Origin: Rhizobium cauense
GTDB lineage: Bacteria > Pseudomonadota > Alphaproteobacteria > Rhizobiales > Rhizobiaceae
DNA length: 64,000 nt
Assembly: GCF_019511525.1 (NCBI RefSeq)
Contig: NZ_JAEUAT010000024.1
Coordinates: forward strand, 1-64,000
Reading direction: 5' to 3'
Shown piece after piece: positions 18,523-27,634 of this stretch (positions within the stretch are counted from its first letter, which is position 1; each line of letters begins with the position of its first letter). The notes below the pieces were generated by a model, which was not told the DNA's origin, ran no database searches, and worked only from the letters and a program-made list of their open reading frames with translations. A program made the position numbers and the translations under genes.

Positions 18523-20874
18523 ATGGCGGATTTTATCGCAGTTATCCGGCGGGCGGTTGACGGCCTGTCCGAAAATACTCCCGAGATGCGGGTGAAAGTC
18601 TACGAGCGCGCTCGCGGTGCTGTTCAGCGGCAGCTCGAGAATATGAAGCCGCGCCCTCCGGAAGCGATGTTGCAACGGCAGCTTGAAAAGCTCGAAGCTG
18701 CAATCCGCGAAGTCGAAGCGGAGCATGCCGAAGCGGTTCCTGCCGATGATACTGCGCTCGTGGCGGAACCTGGGCTCGTGGCCGAACCTGGGGTAGAGGC
18801 AAGCGCCGACGCCGGCAATGAGCCGGAACCAGTCACTCCCGAACAGCCTGCTGCCGAGGAACCCGTCGAGGAGCCGGTGCATGCGACGCCGGTTCACGAA
18901 GATCACGTAGCGGCGGAAGAACCTGCGCCTGCCTATGAAGAGCCGACCGAAGAGGTTGTTGCTCATCACGAAGAGCCAGAACCTCACTATGAGGAGCCTG
19001 TCTCTGCCGAGTCGGATCATACGGCACAGCAGGAGGCGCATTGGGAGCATGAAGAGCCGGCGGCTCCTGTCGAGGAAGCCGAGCCTGTCGAACAGTTCCA
19101 TGCCGCTCATTCCGGAGAAGTTGTCCACGACGATCGGGACAGCCGCGAGGAGTTCGTCGATGCACCCGAAGAGCCTGTGGTCGAACCGACCTACGAAGAA
19201 CCTGTTCTACAGCCGATTGCACGCGACTACGATCTGACCAACCGTCTGGTGGAACCAGTCCTTGGGCTGGATCGTCCGCCGGAAGAGTTCGTGGATCGCA
19301 GCCAGGAAGAGCCACTGCATGCGGATGCCGCCGGGCGTTTCGATCCCGTATGGGCAGAGCCGGTAGAGGAAACGCCTGCACCGCCGGCCAAGGATGCGCA
19401 GACGGACTGGGCGCTCGAAGAACTCAGGCAGTTCTCTGAAGCGGCGCCGGTCGCTCCGGCCAATGAAGCTGCGCGTGCCTTCGAAGACGTCATTGCGGGA
19501 ATCGATCACGCGCCCGCCGGTGTCAAGATGCCCGCTGCGAACGAGGGCTTCTCGTGGGAGGCTGCGGCCTTCGACGATCTGCCGCCGATTGAAAACGGCA
19601 AGAAGGTTCCGATCAGCGCGCATTTCGATGATGGCGATCTCTTTTCGGAGGTGCACGGTACGCCCGTGAAAGCTACGCCGGAGGACAATCCGGCATGGCA
19701 AGAAGCCACGGCGCTTCGCGGGTACGACAACCGTGGTGTTGTTGCCGAAGATGACGATGGCGCGGCCGATCTCGACAGTGCCGTCGCTGCAAAGTTTCAA
19801 GGCAAGAATCTCCGGATGGAGCCGAAACGCCGCCGGTTCGGCATCGGTTCGATCGTGACAATTCTCATTGCGCTCGGCGCGGTGGGCGGCGGCGGATATG
19901 CAGCCTGGACCCATCAGGACGCCCTTTCGGCAATGGTGAAGAATCTCGTCAGCGCGGCGCCTTCGCAGAGTGCCAAGAACGAGCCGACGCCTGCCGCGCC
20001 TAATGCCGCAGCACCCGCCGGGGCGCCGCAGGCGGGCGATGCAAAGCCCACCGAAGCCAACAAGGAAGTCGCATCGCTGAACGACGGTTCTGCCGTCAAC
20101 AACAAGTTCAACCAGCGACTTCTTGCCGATGGAACCGAGGTTGACAGCGGACCGGCCGCCGTTCCGGGGACGCCGACCGCGGAAGGCAAGTCAGTGGCCG
20201 AACAGAATGTTGCCGCTGCCGACACAACGTCGCCTGCTCCCTCTGCTACGCCAGCTGCAAGCGCTCCGGCTGCGACGCCGGCTCCTGAAGCTGCGCCAGC
20301 TGCGGCCGTCGGCTCCAACGAGAAGATGTTCCTCTACGAGGAGCGGATCGGTCAAAGTTCGCCAACGGCCATCCAGGGCTCGGTCGCCTGGAGCCTGCAG
20401 CACGAAGCCGGTTCGGATGGCAGGCAGGAAGCGACCGTGCAGGCAACCGTGACCGTACCAGAACGCAATCTGTCGGCGCAGTTGACCTTCAAGCGTAATT
20501 CCGATCCGTCACTGCCGGCGAGCCATATCGTCGAGGTGGTGTTCTCGTTGCCGCCGAATTTTGAAGGCGGCGCCATTGAGAGCGTTCAGCGCATTTCAAT
20601 GAAGCGTACGGAACAGGATCGCGGCGACGCGCTGATTGCCGTGCCGGCGAAGATCACCGACGATTTTCACATGATTGCGCTCAACGATTATCCGGATGCG
20701 CGCAAGGCGAACCTCGATCTTCTTTCAAGCCGCGACTGGATCGATATTCCGATCACCTATCGCAATGGCCGCCGTGCGCTTTTGACGATGCAGAAGGGCA
20801 CTACGGGCGTCGAGGCGTTCAACGCCGCGATCAAGGAATGGGCCGCTTTCGGCGACGTTTCGACCAGCCAGTGA
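18523..20874 (+). CDS. Large acidic single-pass membrane protein of unknown function
   Basis: A 783-residue protein conserved in position after purA in rhizobia as far as I recall, but without an assigned role. The N-terminal ~75 residues are helical (MADFIAVIRRAVDGLSENTP). A long acidic Pro/Glu/Ala-rich tract follows to about residue 420, with recurring units such as AYEEPT, HYEEPV, TYEEPV. A basic stretch (PKRRRFGIG) and one membrane helix (IGSIVTILIALGAVGGGGYAAW, about 445-465) separate it from an Ala/Pro-rich linker and a folded C-terminal domain of about 170 residues starting at MFLYEERIG. The orientation suggests a cytoplasmic acidic arm and periplasmic C-terminal domain. ATG at 18523 chosen over an upstream GTG because GAGAAAG precedes it. 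Confidence 0.7.
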   Translation: MADFIAVIRRAVDGLSENTPEMRVKVYERARGAVQRQLENMKPRPPEAMLQRQLEKLEAAIREVEAEHAEAVPADDTALVAEPGLVAEPGVEASADAGNEPEPVTPEQPAAEEPVEEPVHATPVHEDHVAAEEPAPAYEEPTEEVVAHHEEPEPHYEEPVSAESDHTAQQEAHWEHEEPAAPVEEAEPVEQFHAAHSGEVVHDDRDSREEFVDAPEEPVVEPTYEEPVLQPIARDYDLTNRLVEPVLGLDRPPEEFVDRSQEEPLHADAAGRFDPVWAEPVEETPAPPAKDAQTDWALEELRQFSEAAPVAPANEAARAFEDVIAGIDHAPAGVKMPAANEGFSWEAAAFDDLPPIENGKKVPISAHFDDGDLFSEVHGTPVKATPEDNPAWQEATALRGYDNRGVVAEDDDGAADLDSAVAAKFQGKNLRMEPKRRRFGIGSIVTILIALGAVGGGGYAAWTHQDALSAMVKNLVSAAPSQSAKNEPTPAAPNAAAPAGAPQAGDAKPTEANKEVASLNDGSAVNNKFNQRLLADGTEVDSGPAAVPGTPTAEGKSVAEQNVAAADTTSPAPSATPAASAPAATPAPEAAPAAAVGSNEKMFLYEERIGQSSPTAIQGSVAWSLQHEAGSDGRQEATVQATVTVPERNLSAQLTFKRNSDPSLPASHIVEVVFSLPPNFEGGAIESVQRISMKRTEQDRGDALIAVPAKITDDFHMIALNDYPDARKANLDLLSSRDWIDIPITYRNGRRALLTMQKGTTGVEAFNAAIKEWAAFGDVSTSQ

Positions 20875-20898
20875 TCGCGCCGGCTGCGACAAAAAGAA

Positions 20899-20933
20899 AA
20901 AGGGCGGGACCACCAGGTGGTCCCGCCCTTTTC
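20899..20933. terminator. Strong bidirectional rho-independent terminator
   Basis: Perfect 13-bp inverted repeat GGGCGGGACCACC / GGTGGTCCCGCCC with a single central A, flanked by an A-run on the left and TTTT on the right. It serves both the acidic membrane protein gene (plus) and rpoH (minus), which converge here. Confidence 0.92.
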
Positions 20934-20953
20934 ATTTGAAGACAATGTGTGTG

Positions 20954-21862
20954 TTAGGCTGTGGCTTCGACAACCCGAACGGCCTTGGCTCGTTCGAGTG
21001 CTTCCTTGCGCACGGCATCCTGGACCTTCTCGAAGGCGCGGACCTCGATCTGGCGAACGCGTTCGCGGCTGATGTCGAACTCCGACGAGAGGTCTTCCAG
21101 CGTGACCGGATCTTCAGCGAGGCGGCGTGCCTCGAAGATTCGCCGTTCGCGGTCGTTCAGAACACTCATCGCCTTCGCCAGCATGCGTCGGCGGGTGTCG
21201 AGTTCGTCCTGCTCGATCAGAACCTCTTCCTGGCTGTCGTGATCGTCGACGAGCCAATCCTGCCACTGGCCGGATTCGCCTTCCGAGGCCTTTATCGGTG
21301 CGTTCAGCGACGCGTCGCCTGACAGGCGACGGTTCATCGAAACTACCTCCTCCTCGGAGACGTTCAGCTTGGTGGCGATCTCGGCGACGTGTTCCGGCTT
21401 CAGGTCGCCATCATCAATGGCCTGAATACGGCCCTTGAGACGACGCAGGTTGAAGAACAGTCGCTTCTGGTTAGCGGTCGTGCCCATCTTTACCAGAGAC
21501 CACGAACGCAGGATGTATTCCTGGATCGACGCCTTGATCCACCACATGGCATAGGTGGCAAGACGGAAGCCGCGTTCCGGATCGAACTTCTTGACGGCCT
21601 GCATCAGGCCGACATTCCCTTCGGAAACGACTTCGCCGATCGGCAAGCCATAGCCGCGGTAGCCCATTGCGATCTTCGCAACGAGACGCAGGTGACTGGT
21701 GACGAGCTTGTGTGCAGCTTCGCGATCGCCATGCTCCGCATAGCGCTTCGCCAGCATATATTCCTGCTGCGGTTCCAGCATCGGGAACTTGCGGATTTCA
21801 TCGAGATAACGATTAAGACCGCCTTCGCCGGCGGTAATGGACGGCAAGTTATTTCGGGCCAT
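20954..21862 (-). CDS. rpoH: RNA polymerase sigma-32 factor (heat-shock), RpoH1-type
   Basis: A 302-residue sigma factor directing heat-shock transcription. Region 2 contains GNVGLMQAVKKFDPERGFRLATYAMWWIKASIQEYI; the RpoH box follows as QKRLFFNLRRLK. Region 4 ends with LSSEFDISRERVRQIEVRAFEKVQ, a complete helix-turn-helix. The start at 21862 has AGGAGG eight bases upstream, and the beginning MARNNLPSITAGEGGLNRY matches rhizobial RpoH1. It lies downstream of rluD on the same strand with a 169-base gap that probably holds its own promoter. Confidence 0.96.
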   Translation of the reverse strand: MARNNLPSITAGEGGLNRYLDEIRKFPMLEPQQEYMLAKRYAEHGDREAAHKLVTSHLRLVAKIAMGYRGYGLPIGEVVSEGNVGLMQAVKKFDPERGFRLATYAMWWIKASIQEYILRSWSLVKMGTTANQKRLFFNLRRLKGRIQAIDDGDLKPEHVAEIATKLNVSEEEVVSMNRRLSGDASLNAPIKASEGESGQWQDWLVDDHDSQEEVLIEQDELDTRRRMLAKAMSVLNDRERRIFEARRLAEDPVTLEDLSSEFDISRERVRQIEVRAFEKVQDAVRKEALERAKAVRVVEATA

Positions 21863-22031
21863 AAAGCACCCTCCTATCTGAATTCCGGTTCCCGATGGAA
21901 CGCGCCCCTGCGTCAAAAAGGCGAACCGGGACGTGCGGCTTTATCCAAGCCCGCACTAAGTCAATGTACAGATAAGTATGGCGGAACAGGGGTTCAAGAC
22001 CACTGGCCGCTTCACGAAGGCGTTACTCTGG

Positions 22032-23057
22032 CTAGGCCCGCAGGGCGTTTGCCAACTCTTCCATATCGTCCGGCAGCGGTACTTCGAAGTGCATGATCTC
22101 GCCAGTGCGCGGATGTTCGAATTGCAGCATGTAGGCGTGAAGTGCCTGTCTTCCGAAGGCATTCACGGTCGTCCTGGCGGCATCGGGAAGGAGGTTCGCC
22201 TTCGTCTTGAAACCCGCTCCGTAGACCGTATCGCCGAGCAACGGGTGGCCGATATGAGCCATATGCACGCGAATCTGATGGGTGCGGCCGGTCTCGAGGT
22301 GGCATTCGACGAGAGAGGCGAGCGATGTCGCGTCAGGGTTCTCATGGAAGCGCTCGAGCACTTCGTAATGTGTGATTGCCTCGTCGGCATCCTGCGTGTC
22401 GGGCCGCTTGACGGCCCGGCGAGTGCGGTCGCCAACGGAACGCCCGAGCGGGGCGTCGATGGTTCCGGTAAGCGAGCGTGGACGGCCCCAGACGATCGCC
22501 TGATAGGCGCGCTCCAGCGGCATCGTCCGGCCATGATCAGCAAACTGCAGCGACAGATGGCGATGCGAAATGTCGTTCTTGGCAACGACCATTACACCTG
22601 TCGTGTCCTTGTCCAACCGGTGGACGATGCCCGGACGGCGAACGCCGCCGATACCGGAAAGACTGTCGCCGCAATGATAAATCAATGCGTTTACGAGTGT
22701 GCCCGTCCAATTGCCAGCGGCCGGGTGCACGACCAAGCCGGCCGGTTTGGAGATGACGATGAGGTCCTCGTCTTCATACAGAATGTCGAGCGGGATATTT
22801 TCGCCCTGAGGGGTCGGATCCTCCGGCTCGGGCAGAACGATCTCAAAGGTATCGCCGGGGCGCACCTTCTTCTGCGGATCGGCGACGACCTTTCCGGCCA
22901 CAGAGACCTGGCCTTCCTTGATCAGCACCTTCACGCGGCTGCGCGAAAACTCCTCGCCAAGCTGTGCCGTCATCCATGCGTCAAGGCGGCCTTCGGCGTT
23001 CTCGTCGGCGGTCAGGACTTTTCTAATGCCGGCTGCTTGTTTAAAGGGGTCGCTCAA
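22032..23057 (-). CDS. rluD: 23S rRNA pseudouridine synthase, RluA/RluD family
   Basis: A 341-residue enzyme modifying uridines in 23S rRNA. The N terminus has an S4 RNA-binding domain (about residues 20-80; SRSRVKVLIKEGQVSV). The catalytic motif is GIVHRLDKDTTGVMVVAKN with the active Asp in RLDKDT. LETGRTHQIRVHMAHIGHPLLGD completes the RluA signature. The start is a TTG at 23057 with GGAGAAG upstream. RluC versus RluD cannot be fully separated by eye; length and S4 domain fit RluD. It is divergent from the small membrane protein gene. Confidence 0.92.
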   Translation of the reverse strand: MSDPFKQAAGIRKVLTADENAEGRLDAWMTAQLGEEFSRSRVKVLIKEGQVSVAGKVVADPQKKVRPGDTFEIVLPEPEDPTPQGENIPLDILYEDEDLIVISKPAGLVVHPAAGNWTGTLVNALIYHCGDSLSGIGGVRRPGIVHRLDKDTTGVMVVAKNDISHRHLSLQFADHGRTMPLERAYQAIVWGRPRSLTGTIDAPLGRSVGDRTRRAVKRPDTQDADEAITHYEVLERFHENPDATSLASLVECHLETGRTHQIRVHMAHIGHPLLGDTVYGAGFKTKANLLPDAARTTVNAFGRQALHAYMLQFEHPRTGEIMHFEVPLPDDMEELANALRA

Positions 23058-23099
23058 GACGCTTCTTCTCCGAATTATTTATAGAACGGAACGCCACAT

Positions 23100-23486
23100 A
23101 TGACGAATATCCAGCCAGAAGACGATCAGGACGAAAAGCCCCTTGATCCGGCGATGGAACGTGTCCGGCGCAAGATGATCCGCCTGCAGATTGTCTCAGG
23201 CATCATCATGTTCGTGAGCCTTATGGCTGTCTTCGGCGCCGTTGTCTACAAGACGATGCGGGCGCCCACGAAGGAACCGACAGCCGTCACATCCGCTGGC
23301 GTGCCGTCAGATGCGCCTGTTTCCGTGACGACAACACTGCCGCAAGGTTTCGTCATCCAGTCATCGTCGCTCTCGGGAGGACAGATCATGTTCTTTGGAG
23401 CCACGGCGGACGGTATCAAGAAGTCGCTCGTCGTCGATATCCAGTCGGGGCGCATTGTTGCCGATGTGACGATCAACGGCGGCTAG
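23100..23486 (+). CDS. Small single-pass membrane protein, conserved hypothetical
   Basis: A 128-residue protein with an acidic cytoplasmic N terminus (about 1-28), one membrane helix (about 30-50, IVSGIIMFVSLMAVFGAVVY), a Pro/Thr linker, and a C-terminal domain of about 50 residues with a periplasmic location expected. I do not recognise a function. It ends four bases before the TrmH-type methyltransferase gene, so the two are probably cotranscribed. Confidence 0.72.
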   Translation: MTNIQPEDDQDEKPLDPAMERVRRKMIRLQIVSGIIMFVSLMAVFGAVVYKTMRAPTKEPTAVTSAGVPSDAPVSVTTTLPQGFVIQSSSLSGGQIMFFGATADGIKKSLVVDIQSGRIVADVTINGG

Positions 23487-23490
23487 GGCG

Positions 23491-24309
23491 ATGGCTGCTC
23501 GCCTCGTTGCCATCGACAGTGCGGACGATCCTCGTATCGCCGAATTTCGCGACATCCGTGAGCGCGACCTGACTGGCCGGCAGAACCGCTTCATCGCGGA
23601 GGGCACCGTGGTCCTCCGCATGCTTGCGGAAGCGAGCAGCCGCGGCAGCTTCGCGACCGAAAAGGTGCTGTTGCTGAGAAACCGTGTTGAGGGTGTTGCT
23701 CCGATCCTTGAAAGGCTGGCGGATGACGTACCGGTCTATGTCGCTGAAACCGAGGTGTTGGACCGAATCGTCGGGTTTCATCTCCATCGCGGCGTGTTGG
23801 CGCTTGGCAGGCGCGAGATAGCGGAAACTGATTTGGTTGACCGGTTGCCGCGGCGTTCGCTCGTTCTCGTCGGCTGCGGTATTTCCAATCACGACAATGC
23901 CGGATCCATGTTCCGGAATGCGGCCGCCTTCAAGGCCGACGCGATCTTTCTCGATGAAACGTCCTGCGATCCGCTTTATCGCAAGGCCTTGCGCGTCTCC
24001 GTCGGCTCCGTTCTGAGCGTCCCCTACCAGCGCAAGGGCACTGCGCCCGATGTGCTGACGCAGCTGGCTGCAAGTGGCTTTGACATCTGGGCACTGTCGC
24101 CACGGGGGGAAACAGATATCCGGGCCATACCGCCAGCCGAGCGCATGGCCTTGGTCGTCGGCACGGAAGGTGAGGGACTGCCGCCCTCCCTCCTGGAGCG
24201 CTTCCACAGCGCGCGGATACCGCAATCGGAAGGGCTGGACAGTCTCAACGTGGCGACGGCAACCGGTATCGCCCTCTTTGCCATGTCATCGGCCGCAAAG
24301 CTGATCTGA
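23491..24309 (+). CDS. TrmH/SpoU family RNA 2'-O-methyltransferase
   Basis: A 272-residue SPOUT-class enzyme that uses S-adenosylmethionine to methylate ribose in tRNA or rRNA. Motif 1 is ISNHDNAGSMFRNAAAF, motif 2 is LVVGTEGEGLPPSLL and motif 3 is LDSLNVATATGIALF near the C terminus, together forming the trefoil-knot cofactor site. The N-terminal ~100 residues form the substrate-binding domain. Target RNA is not deducible. It ends two bases before the end of the convergent coiled-coil gene. Confidence 0.88.
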   Translation: MAARLVAIDSADDPRIAEFRDIRERDLTGRQNRFIAEGTVVLRMLAEASSRGSFATEKVLLLRNRVEGVAPILERLADDVPVYVAETEVLDRIVGFHLHRGVLALGRREIAETDLVDRLPRRSLVLVGCGISNHDNAGSMFRNAAAFKADAIFLDETSCDPLYRKALRVSVGSVLSVPYQRKGTAPDVLTQLAASGFDIWALSPRGETDIRAIPPAERMALVVGTEGEGLPPSLLERFHSARIPQSEGLDSLNVATATGIALFAMSSAAKLI

Positions 24310-24311
24310 GA

Positions 24312-25472
24312 TCAACCTGGCTCGGACAGGATTGTTGCTGCGCGCTGCGCAAGGTTGATGCGTTCTCCATCCTGCGGCTCGTTGGCATCAGGCAGGAGGT
24401 CACGAATCGGAGAAGAAGGCCCCTCGTTGATCGCGGTGAGGGCCACCATCCGTGCGGCGATGCCGGCGATCTCTTCGCGTACTGCGCCGTCCTGACTTGC
24501 GTCAGCCTTCGCCTTCAGAAGCTGCTCGGAAACTGCCGCGCTGCGCTTTCGCACTTCCTCGCTCAGGCGAGCTGCCACTGCTGCGGTATCTAGCTCCGTT
24601 GCCATCGTTTCCCCGGTTACCCGCTCCTCTGAAACTGCGTCTGCGTCCACGGACGGAAGGCCAGCATTGCGTAGCGCGCGGTTTGCCTTGCGCAATTCGG
24701 CATTCGCAGCCTTGACCTGTTCCTTGAGTTTGGTGATCTCCTGCTGCCGGCGGGCGAGAAGCGTGTCTTTCTCGGAGGCTGAAGTAGCATCCCGTTCGGC
24801 CTGGTCTTCCAGGCGAATGACAGCATGCTCGTGTTGCGCCAGTTGCTGCTCGGCATCCTTGGCGCGCTTCCGCAGCAAGCTAACGTCCTGGCGGAAATTG
24901 TCGCGCTCCGTGCGTACTGCCTTCGCGGCGAAGCTCATGCTCTCAATTTCGGTCTCGCGTGCGGCAAGATCGACTTTCAGGCCGTCCGCCTGCGCCGCAA
25001 GCTTGTTCAGACGCGTACGCAGGGTCTCGAGCTCGCCTTCCTTGCCGGCGCTTGCCTGTTCGGCAATGTGAAGGCTCGTTTTGAGTTGACTGATATAGTT
25101 CTCATCCTTGCGCAGGCGAGAACGCAATTCTGCTGCTTCGACGCTCATGTCGCTGATCTGCGCTTGAAGTCCGCTGATCTCGGCGGCAAATCGGCCGGCG
25201 TCGAGTGCAAGCGTATCGTGCTTCAGTTGCAGTGATAGCGACTTTTCGCGCTCGCGGACCAAGTCCTGCGTCGTCTTTGCATTCTCGGCGGCGTAGAGGG
25301 CTCGCACCATGTCCTTCTGCGCCCGGACCTCCTGAGGGCTGAGCGGCATTGTCGCACGCATCCGGTTCTCCGTATACCAGACGATGCGGCGATGGACGGC
25401 AGGCGACACCAGGAAGACGAGAAACGCCGCTGTCAGGAAGCCCAGTCCGAACAAGAGAGCATATTCGATCAC
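24312..25472 (-). CDS. Membrane-anchored coiled-coil protein, conserved hypothetical
   Basis: A 386-residue protein: an N-terminal membrane helix (about 3-25, ALLFGLGFLTAAFLVFLVS), then an extended coiled coil from about residue 50 to 280, rich in Glu, Lys, Leu and Ala heptads (for example RLNKLAAQADGLKVDLAARE). The final ~100 residues are less regular. The GTG start at 25472 is the only one that keeps the membrane helix. No enzymatic motif is seen. The shape suggests a structural or envelope-organising role with the coil in the cytoplasm; this is inference. Confidence 0.7.
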   Translation of the reverse strand: MIEYALLFGLGFLTAAFLVFLVSPAVHRRIVWYTENRMRATMPLSPQEVRAQKDMVRALYAAENAKTTQDLVREREKSLSLQLKHDTLALDAGRFAAEISGLQAQISDMSVEAAELRSRLRKDENYISQLKTSLHIAEQASAGKEGELETLRTRLNKLAAQADGLKVDLAARETEIESMSFAAKAVRTERDNFRQDVSLLRKRAKDAEQQLAQHEHAVIRLEDQAERDATSASEKDTLLARRQQEITKLKEQVKAANAELRKANRALRNAGLPSVDADAVSEERVTGETMATELDTAAVAARLSEEVRKRSAAVSEQLLKAKADASQDGAVREEIAGIAARMVALTAINEGPSSPIRDLLPDANEPQDGERINLAQRAATILSEPG

Positions 25473-25590
25473 GACGTGGCCACGGCTTCCAGAAGTTGAT
25501 TTGCGTCAGGACCAATGATTAAGCGGACCCGACGCGTAGAGCAAGTGGCGGAAAGGTAACGGCGAGCGAGAGTTCGCCTCCGGGCAGGGA

Positions 25591-26187
25591 TCAGAAGGGG
25601 TTCCAGGTCGGATTGGGAGTGACCTTGAGGTAGCCGACATTCAGGCCTAGGCGCGCGCCGACGCCCGTGCGAATAGGCACGACGAGCACATTGTTGTTCT
25701 TGAGCAGTGTCATGCCGAAGCCGGCGATGACGAACGCCTGGCCGCTGACGCCGCCGAAGCGCGCGTAGATCGCATCCGTCGAAGGCAGGTCGTATACCAG
25801 CATCATGACGCGGGTGCCCTGACCGCCATAGTCGATCCCGAGCGACGGACCCTGCCAGTAGAGGGGATGTTCACCGGCATTCTTGGTATTCAGCTGACCT
25901 TCGCCATAGGTGAGGCCGGCGATAAAGGCGCCAGAGCCTTCCTGCCCGAGGATGTATCCGTTCGGCAGGCCATATTTCTGGAAGGCCGCCTCAATCACCT
26001 TGGCCAATCCGCCGCTTGTCGAACCGAAGAACGAGTGTCCCGCATCGACAATCTCCTGCATCGTGTACTGGCCGTTATTGGCCTGCTGTGCCGATGCCTG
26101 CGCCGGGACAAGCACCAATGGCGAAAGAGTCAGCGCCACGAAGAGCCGGCAGATGGCGGAAAATCTTCCGAGGAAATGGGAGCGCAT
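25591..26187 (-). CDS. eipA: Envelope integrity protein EipA (DUF1134 family)
   Basis: A 198-residue secreted protein with a signal peptide (about 1-33, ending QASAQ). The mature part matches DUF1134: YTMQEIVDAGHSFFGSTSGGLAKVIE, LGQEGSGAFIAGLTYGEG, GIDYGGQGTRVMMLVYDLP and a Gly-rich end. In Brucella this family is the periplasmic EipA protein needed for envelope stability, so the same role is likely here. Divergent from chpT across about 190 bases. Confidence 0.88.
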   Translation of the reverse strand: MRSHFLGRFSAICRLFVALTLSPLVLVPAQASAQQANNGQYTMQEIVDAGHSFFGSTSGGLAKVIEAAFQKYGLPNGYILGQEGSGAFIAGLTYGEGQLNTKNAGEHPLYWQGPSLGIDYGGQGTRVMMLVYDLPSTDAIYARFGGVSGQAFVIAGFGMTLLKNNNVLVVPIRTGVGARLGLNVGYLKVTPNPTWNPF

Positions 26188-26377
26188 GGTGTCATCCGTT
26201 CATCATGGTCGGTGCGATGAGCCGTTTCCGGCGTTTCATTCATTTTGCGCGCATGGTCTTAACAATCGGTTTACCAAATATGGTGTCATTATGGCGTCGA
26301 GTACGGCCGCAAACTTCGCGCAATTTTGATGCGTAAGATATACGGCGGAATGAACCTGCCGCGCCCTGGAGACGATG

Positions 26378-27025
26378 ATGTCGAAGAACCCGAACCTTAC
26401 CCTGACCGGCCCCGACCTGGCCGCGCTGTTGTGCAGCCGCGTCTGCCATGACGTGATATCGCCGGTCGGCGCGATCAACAATGGTCTGGAGCTTCTGGAC
26501 GAGGGCGGCGCCGATGCCGACGCGATGGATCTTATCAGGACAAGCGCACTCAACGCCTCGGTGCGCCTCAAGTTCGCGCGCCTCGCATTCGGCGCTTCGG
26601 GTTCGGTTGGCGCATCGATCGACACAGGGGAAGCAGAGCGCGCCGCGAAGGACTTCGCCGCCGCCGAAAAGAAAACCGAGGTCACCTGGACCGGCCCGCG
26701 AGCGATTATCGCGAAGAACCGCGTCAAGTTGCTGCTCAATCTCTTTCTTGTCGCCTATTCGTCCATCCCGCGTGGCGGCACGATCGAGGTGACGCTGGAA
26801 AACCCGGAGTTTGATGCGAAGTTCAAGATTGTCGCGAAGGGCCGGATGATGCGTCTGCCGCCGAAGTTCGTGGAAATCTCGACGGGAGAAATCGAGGAAG
26901 CGGTCGATGCGCACTCGATCCAGCCGTACTATACCGTGCTGCTTGCCGAAGAATCTGGCATGCAACTCGGTCACAGCGCCACGGCTGAGGAACTCACCTT
27001 CACTGCCGAAGTGACTGCTGCCTAA
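26378..27025 (+). CDS. chpT: Histidine phosphotransferase ChpT
   Basis: Relays phosphate from the CckA kinase to CtrA and CpdR in the cell-cycle phosphorelay. The 215-residue sequence has the ChpT hallmark CSRVCHDVISPVGAINNGLE, with the phospho-acceptor His24, in a DHp-like helix, then a degenerate HATPase-like domain from about residue 75. The second of two adjacent ATG codons (26378) is chosen because GGAG is six bases upstream. The gene stands beside ctrA and sciP, which supports the call. Confidence 0.93.
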   Translation: MSKNPNLTLTGPDLAALLCSRVCHDVISPVGAINNGLELLDEGGADADAMDLIRTSALNASVRLKFARLAFGASGSVGASIDTGEAERAAKDFAAAEKKTEVTWTGPRAIIAKNRVKLLLNLFLVAYSSIPRGGTIEVTLENPEFDAKFKIVAKGRMMRLPPKFVEISTGEIEEAVDAHSIQPYYTVLLAEESGMQLGHSATAEELTFTAEVTAA

Positions 27026-27136
27026 ATACAGCTGCTGCCTTCGATTCGCATGTCGAGGTAATAAATCCTTAGCCTAATGTTTCTATCCTTGGCTGGTAAG
27101 ACCCAGCCGGGACAGAAGCTGGACGAAGGAGCAGCC

Positions 27137-27499
27137 ATGCAGAGGTTTATGATCGCAGACTCATCGGACGTCGTTCGGAAGGTGGGCAAGCGGATCCTAT
27201 CCGAGCTGGATTTCCTGGTTAGCGAAGCCTCCAATGTCTATGAAGCACTATCGAACTGCCAGGTCGAACTTCCGGAATACCTGATCGTCGACTCCGGTAT
27301 GGACGGCGCGCTCGAATTGATCTCCACCATCAGGGGCATGGAAGGCGGCAAAGAGGTCAAGATCTACTACTGCGTGGTCGAAGCCGATCTCAAGAAGCTG
27401 ATGATGGGGAAACGGGCAGGGGCAACGGATTTCCTGCTCAAGCCGTTCGACCGTAAGATTCTTACAGCCGTTTTTGGCAACCGAGCCATCGCAGCATAG
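27137..27499 (+). CDS. Single-domain response regulator (CheY/DivK-like)
   Basis: A 120-residue stand-alone receiver domain with phospho-acceptor Asp52 (LIVDSGMDG) and Lys102 (LLKPFD). The acidic pocket is unusual: ADSSD at positions 7-11 in place of the normal DD pair, so only one acidic residue is in the usual place. The start at 27137 has GAAGGAG upstream. It lies between chpT and ctrA, as in other rhizobia, and probably shares the chpT transcript. Whether it is a phosphorelay partner or a phosphate sink is unknown. Confidence 0.82.
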   Translation: MQRFMIADSSDVVRKVGKRILSELDFLVSEASNVYEALSNCQVELPEYLIVDSGMDGALELISTIRGMEGGKEVKIYYCVVEADLKKLMMGKRAGATDFLLKPFDRKILTAVFGNRAIAA

Positions 27500-27523
27500 C
27501 TGCTAAACCCAACCTGTCTGTCG

Positions 27524-27548
27524 AAGCCGCCTCCCAGGCGGCTTTTCT
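27524..27548 (+). terminator. Intrinsic terminator after the receiver gene
   Basis: AAGCCGCCT pairs with AGGCGGCTT across a three-base loop, followed by TTTTC, 25 bases after the stop of the chpT-linked receiver gene. Confidence 0.8.
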
Positions 27549-27581
27549 ATGTGCCGAAAACCAGAATCTATGTCTAAGAAC

Positions 27582-27610
27582 AAAAATCCCGCCACAAGGA
27601 CGGGATTTTT
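27582..27610. terminator. Bidirectional terminator downstream of ctrA
   Basis: AAAAATCCCG pairs with CGGGATTTTT around a nine-base loop. It lies 25 bases past the end of ctrA (minus strand) and has a T-run in both directions. Confidence 0.85.
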
Positions 27611-27634
27611 CAGCATTGGCAAAGGGATGAAACG

